A DNA stretch of 41,937 nucleotides from Clostridiales bacterium. GTDB taxonomy: Bacteria > Bacillota > Clostridia > Lachnospirales > WQUN01. Numbering within the stretch: position 1 is the stretch's first letter; every line of letters starts with the position of its first letter. Position numbers and translations under genes: made by a program. This document shows, in pieces, positions 39,401 to 41,937 of the stretch. Location: assembly GCA_031270945.1 (NCBI GenBank), contig JAISWZ010000256.1, positions 1-41,937 on the forward strand, in the 5' to 3' direction. The notes under the pieces were generated by a model, which saw only the letters and a program-made list of their open reading frames with translations, did not search any database and was not told the origin of the DNA.

Positions 39401-40852
39401 ACCATCGCCCGAGCCGTCATCATCGCCCGAGCCGTTGTCCTCGCCAGAGCCGTCATCTTCGCCCGAACCATTGTCTTCGCCAGATCCGTCATCTTCGCCC
39501 GAACCATTGTCTTCGCTAGATCCATTATCTTCGCCAGATCCGCCAGTGTTGCCAGATCCGCCAGTTCCGCTGGATCCGCCGCTTGTGGAAGGCGTGTATG
39601 TTGATGGAATGCTGGCTTGGCTTCTGCCTTCTCCATTTATCCTAACCGGGGCAGTTTCAAATGTTGTTCCTGTTCCAGCGCCCGCGTTCACTTGCGCGGA
39701 CTCAATGCGTCCGGTTCCAGTGACAATGGCGGACTGGTTCAGGGTCAGGCTTTCAACCGATCCCGTAATGCTGATCGGGGAGCCTGCGCCATTGTTCTCG
39801 ATGGACCCAAATTTGCCTATAAACTCAAAGGTTGACCCTTCGCGGTAATTCGCTGGAATATTAACGTTTATGATTGTTCCGTCCGCAAGCTCCTGCGTAA
39901 CTATGATCGCGCCTGTGTGAAGAACCAACGCGCTGAATTTGCTGATGCCTGACACTACTATGCGAACCTTGTTCACGCCTTCATATTTCTGGACGATCAG
40001 GCTGCCGTCAACACGAAAGTCAGCGGTATGGATCGAGTTGATTCCTCCGCCTTCAACAAGCGCGTTTCCTTTGACATGAACGTTTGCAACTTTTACGTCG
40101 CCTTCCCCAATGGTTGAGGCGAACGTGATGTCCTTGTCGATCTCAAGATTCTTGAGGGAAACTCCAGAGGCCAGGACAGATACGCTTCCCTTGATTTGCT
40201 GCGTTCCCGAAGACGGGCCAAAGGATCCTGCGAAAGCGTACACGCGGGAGTCGGTTCTAATCCTGTCAAGAAGCACAAGCGTTTCCGCTCTTGTAATGTT
40301 TGACTTTGGATTTACCTTTCCGTCATTTCCTGTAACGAAGCCAGCGTTTATAGCCGCCGCAACATTCTCTCTTGCCCAGCCGGATACGCTGGTGGCATCC
40401 CTGACTTCTGCCAATACAGAAACAGAGCCTTTGGACAGCCCAGCTATCCTTCCAACTATCGTTATGGCTTCCTCTCTTGTTATCCTTGCTTCTGGAGACA
40501 TGGAAGAAGCGCTTGTGCCGCTGATATAGCCTGCGGAGACAGCCTTGGCGATCTCGCTGTAATACCAGGAGCCCGCTTTTACGTCCTTGTACTTGGAAAT
40601 GTCAGCTGAGGCGTCATTGTACCCGCCTACCTCATTCACAAGCTTTATGAACTCGGCGCGGGTGATGTTTCCGTCAGGCCTGTAAGCCCCGCCGCCATAC
40701 CCGCTTATGAGGCCAAGCGAGATCCATTCCTGAAAGGTCGACTGCGCCCAGTGGCCCGCAATGTCCGTATCAGCGGCAAAAACGCTTGGAGCCATCCCAA
40801 GTGCCAGAGCAATCGCCAATACAATCGCAGTAATTTTTTTCGTCAACTTCAT
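36410..40852 (-). CDS. Giant S-layer-homology surface protein with Ig-like and InlB-type repeats
   Basis: 1480 residues. Signal peptide (about 1-26, to VFA), then three SLH domains (about 29-210; GHWAQSTFQEWISLGLISGY, SWYYSEIAKAVSAGYISG, GWARENVAAAINAGFVTG) that anchor to wall polymers. A beta-rich region (about 215-415) is followed by an acidic Gly/Ser/Glu/Asp linker of about 80 residues in GSGEDDG-type units. Then come bacterial Ig-like domains, two InlB B-repeat-like units (FDLNGQ...HDFLGWSSD; FNKGNA...MDFAGWFKDE), an atrophied Ig domain and C-terminal SwmB-like domains (KKTAYLYFSEKL). It probably coats the cell or binds ligands. AGGAGGG lies 4-5 nt before ATG 40852. Confidence 0.92.
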   Translation of the reverse strand: MKLTKKITAIVLAIALALGMAPSVFAADTDIAGHWAQSTFQEWISLGLISGYGGGAYRPDGNITRAEFIKLVNEVGGYNDASADISKYKDVKAGSWYYSEIAKAVSAGYISGTSASSMSPEARITREEAITIVGRIAGLSKGSVSVLAEVRDATSVSGWARENVAAAINAGFVTGNDGKVNPKSNITRAETLVLLDRIRTDSRVYAFAGSFGPSSGTQQIKGSVSVLASGVSLKNLEIDKDITFASTIGEGDVKVANVHVKGNALVEGGGINSIHTADFRVDGSLIVQKYEGVNKVRIVVSGISKFSALVLHTGAIIVTQELADGTIINVNIPANYREGSTFEFIGKFGSIENNGAGSPISITGSVESLTLNQSAIVTGTGRIESAQVNAGAGTGTTFETAPVRINGEGRSQASIPSTYTPSTSGGSSGTGGSGNTGGSGEDNGSSEDNGSGEDDGSGEDNGSGEDDGSGEDNGSGDDDGSGDGDGSGEDDGSGEDDGSGDDDGPEDETPAIEIESAQLIEDEVDHNATYAFPETVKATLADGSEKDFSVTWPEEADTSECGTFSYYGEIVVEQGYANTKGVKAALSLTVKPVLTALEIKQLPAKTLYLQGEELDLTGLVIQGTYSDGSSAELDVDDLAVSGYDNATVGEQTVTFSLGDLSVELSVSVALLVGGTLVSITTPAALEVANGAEKTAAGLNLQPRVEIEVETEENEVVQTVVDVIWDIDGAAYDPSLKTSQQFDVAGEAVLPESITNPLGLDLELIVSITVKAAEYTVAFDLNGQDGESIPSQKVVHGELATEPAAPTSVSHDFLGWSSDSELWDFSSPVAGNLSLVASWKIKSYEISFNKGNAGTDTVLPEALKVDHGAKAAAPTAPTEAGMDFAGWFKDEALTQPYDWDLEVTSSFALYAKFTDSITEAVDALTFDVIKGSNTNLQGILTDLTLPTSLAEFPGISITWQSSNESVVSTSGAVTRPGSSSGDASVDLVATFSVGAKTLSKTFTVIVRMQGISEVNVDGVDSRFAPGYPVLSIAAGGRFYLKLKLAPGAASAEHPVVAYVSYQAINYNVTYDKESILDGVAISEYLSDGKLRPMLSKNTEIVVTDAEEITVDVSTAFRPRFELDLGIVLLADDNIDDPLAVATVIELSAEETESVPVDNTSPRLEAAYVSADKKTAYLYFSEKLMTEDVILPDAADFATNMGTHPTSFTIENASSDTLFMNIARVAATFENPLTDADTRIIYTPGDHKIVDLNHNQIFSTVEAQLVKPEFKAVAYLNPTEGTLRVELNSGVNGWVERRNSATLKHNGADVALASKSGSFTRDAATFTYSFAPISGGSFDKSQFKVSFDDTVTLYNLEVKTLADHEVDYLISSDDFSPTITYSSVDKKITLSFVGELSSDASQTSPLIRIYADGERLLNRNDFSYVDSHECTVALSERVAQKLESASAVTFKYATNERYSVTDPLADLSGTAIPGFEAAVTKQ

Positions 40853-40924
40853 TTTGCCCTCCTGTTTATGCCGAGAGCTTAAAGTTTTGCAACAGGTTCA
40901 TCGTTAGCCTTAAAACTCGTCGGC

Positions 40925-40934
40925 ATTATACCAA
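40925..40934 (-). promoter_or_regulatory. Extended -10 promoter of the SLH gene
   Basis: On the minus strand TTGGTATAAT, that is TG-n-TATAAT; no good -35. The leader would be about 65 nt. Confidence 0.5.
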
Positions 40935-41450
40935 CGCTCGATATCTGCAATGCGATGGGAAGTCTTTTCACATCGCATGATCTTATGTCCATTATTTCCT
41001 TGACGGAATGTAGAGCCAAACTGTAGGCTCCAAAGATTGGCAAGTGTTGAGACATATCCAAAAACCCCTTTATGTAAAAAACGGATTGTCTTGTTTTAAT
41101 TTGTCTGCCCATTACGCCATCTTTAGCATGTGAACCTTTGCTGACGAGCGGCATGTGAATTCATTTGAGCCCTCGCCAGCATATCCCGCGCTCTTTTTTG
41201 TCGCCAGAGGCCTTAAGCTGGCTACTCTATCTCCGAGCTTTCGCCAGCGCGCAAGGATTTATGAATGTCGCCTCCCTTTCTAACAGCCTCGAGTGATTAT
41301 ATGACCAGTTGCAATCTTTGTCAATCGATTTGTAGGTTTTGCTAGCTTTGCTGCTATGAAAGCGCTTGATTTTCTAGAGAATGCTCTATTCTTCTATTTT
41401 TCTAGGCGAAAGCCAAGCTTCTGTGGAGTCGAGGCGTCTGATTTGCAACA
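40935..41450. other. Intergenic region between the two SLH genes
   Basis: A 91-codon minus-strand frame (40879-41154) overlaps the SLH promoter and has no motif, so it is not called. CTGACGAGCGGCATG at 41141 resembles a family-2 end. Nothing else recognised. Confidence 0.5.
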
Positions 41451-41454
41451 AAAA

Positions 41455-41480
41455 AAGCGGGATCGATTTCGATCCCGCTT
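41455..41480 (-). terminator. Terminator of the second SLH gene
   Basis: AAGCGGGATCGA / TCGATCCCGCTT stem with TTTTTT following on the minus strand, 13 bp past the stop at 41493. Confidence 0.9.
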
Positions 41481-41492
41481 TCCAAAAACAGC

Positions 41493-41937
41493 CTATCTTT
41501 TATGAACGACTTTGATTGCTTTCAAGAATTCGTCAACCGCTTCCCTTGACAATTTGCCTTCACGGGCCAGTTTTTCAACAAGAGTCGAATCTGAATTCTT
41601 AATTATGGCAATCAGTGCGTCAGCCATAGCTATCGCCGCTTCAGCGCGCAGCAAAACGCCGTCAGCGTTTATGGCAGCCGATTCAAAAACTTTAAACAGC
41701 CCTACTTCTACAGCTTTCCTTCTTGCGTCAGCGTAAGCGAAGTCATTGAAATCTTCACTGTATCCAATAACCCTCAGCAGAAATACCGTAAAGTCATGAG
41801 GCGTCACTAAATCGCTCGGAGCGAAAAGCGTCCGTTCCTCATTAACTCCAGCTGTAAGACCAATGCTGAAAGCATAGGCGGCAGTCCTCTCGGCCCAGTC
41901 TGGAACATCAATAAATGGGTTGACAGCGTTTGACTTG
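41493..41937 (-). CDS. SLH-domain protein, C-terminal part (runs out of the right edge)
   Basis: The frame is open to the window end, giving 147 residues. PFIDVPDWAERTAAYAFSIG then LTAGVNEERTLFAPSDLVTP is an SLH-type repeat (FxDVPxWA...A...GLxxG...FxPxxxxT), followed by a second, weaker unit (FAYADARRKAVEVGLFKVFE...LLRAEAAIAMADAL). A GTG at 41807 lies inside the domain and is not the start. SLH modules bind pyruvylated wall polymers; here they sit at the C-terminus of the visible part and the rest of the gene lies outside. Read with the large SLH gene it marks a surface-protein locus. Confidence 0.85.
   Translation of the reverse strand, partial: KSNAVNPFIDVPDWAERTAAYAFSIGLTAGVNEERTLFAPSDLVTPHDFTVFLLRVIGYSEDFNDFAYADARRKAVEVGLFKVFESAAINADGVLLRAEAAIAMADALIAIIKNSDSTLVEKLAREGKLSREAVDEFLKAIKVVHKR

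Noticed and set aside
39435..39848. Pro/Ser-rich plus-strand frame opposite the SLH gene
   Set aside because: Antisense of the GSGEDDG linker; low complexity keeps it open.
40879..41154. 91-codon minus-strand frame upstream of the SLH gene
   Set aside because: Runs through the likely SLH promoter, has no good ribosome site and no motif.

Overview
The window reads as chromosomal DNA of an anaerobic, Gram-positive-type bacterium (Bacillota, probably Clostridia). The grounds are the AGGAGG-type ribosome binding sites, frequent TTG/GTG starts, sigma-A promoters of TTGACA-17-TATAAT form, S-layer homology (SLH) proteins, a YycI-like regulator, AmmeMemoRadiSam genes and a ZnuABC/Fur zinc region. 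No rRNA, tRNA, phage, transposase or intact CRISPR system was seen.

Layout. 1-1340: two near-identical C-termini of an AAA-ATPase-like protein whose P-loop is degenerate. 1791-5898: a degenerate M28-like peptidase homologue (-), an orphan YycI-like protein (+) and an RlmM/FtsJ-type methyltransferase (+). 6324-10889: SPFH/zinc-ribbon protein, GH5 endoglucanase and adenine deaminase (all +). 11133-13458: a Fic protein and a membrane protein with a BspA-like leucine-rich segment (both -). 13910-23283: a metal-homeostasis region, almost all on the minus strand. It holds a COG0523 GTPase with a His-rich loop, a GTPase-permease fusion, a TIGR03943/YcgQ-like partner, a small CPVC membrane protein, a Fur/Zur-type regulator and znuB-znuC-znuA. 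The znuA promoter carries a 7-7-7 inverted repeat that could be the Zur operator. 24346-29539: DUF885 metallo-hydrolase, the AmmeMemoRadiSam pair (radical SAM; Memo-AMMECR1 fusion) and a small [2Fe-2S] ferredoxin. 29604-41937: acyltransferase-3 protein, UshA-like nucleotidase with LysM, DUF6882-like protein, TPR protein, a 1480-residue SLH surface protein and a second, incomplete SLH protein.

The most unusual content is not a gene. At least fourteen copies of a 30-131 bp inverted-repeat element (family 1, arms gcatatcccaaaatt / aattttgggatatgc) lie between genes, and a second palindromic family (family 2, ends CTGACGAGCG / CGCTCGTCAG) is scattered among them. One family-1 copy sits inside a family-2 copy. 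Comparison with an uninterrupted family-2 copy elsewhere in the window shows the insertion point and a possible 3-bp target duplication. Two long family-1 copies show compensatory base changes in an internal stem, so the folded form appears to be preserved. At least six copies end directly against the ribosome binding site of the next gene, and three repeat ends supply the stop codon of the preceding gene. They look like MITE/REP-type mobile hairpins that may have been recruited as 5'-UTR structures. Gene functions given here come from motif recognition without database searches.
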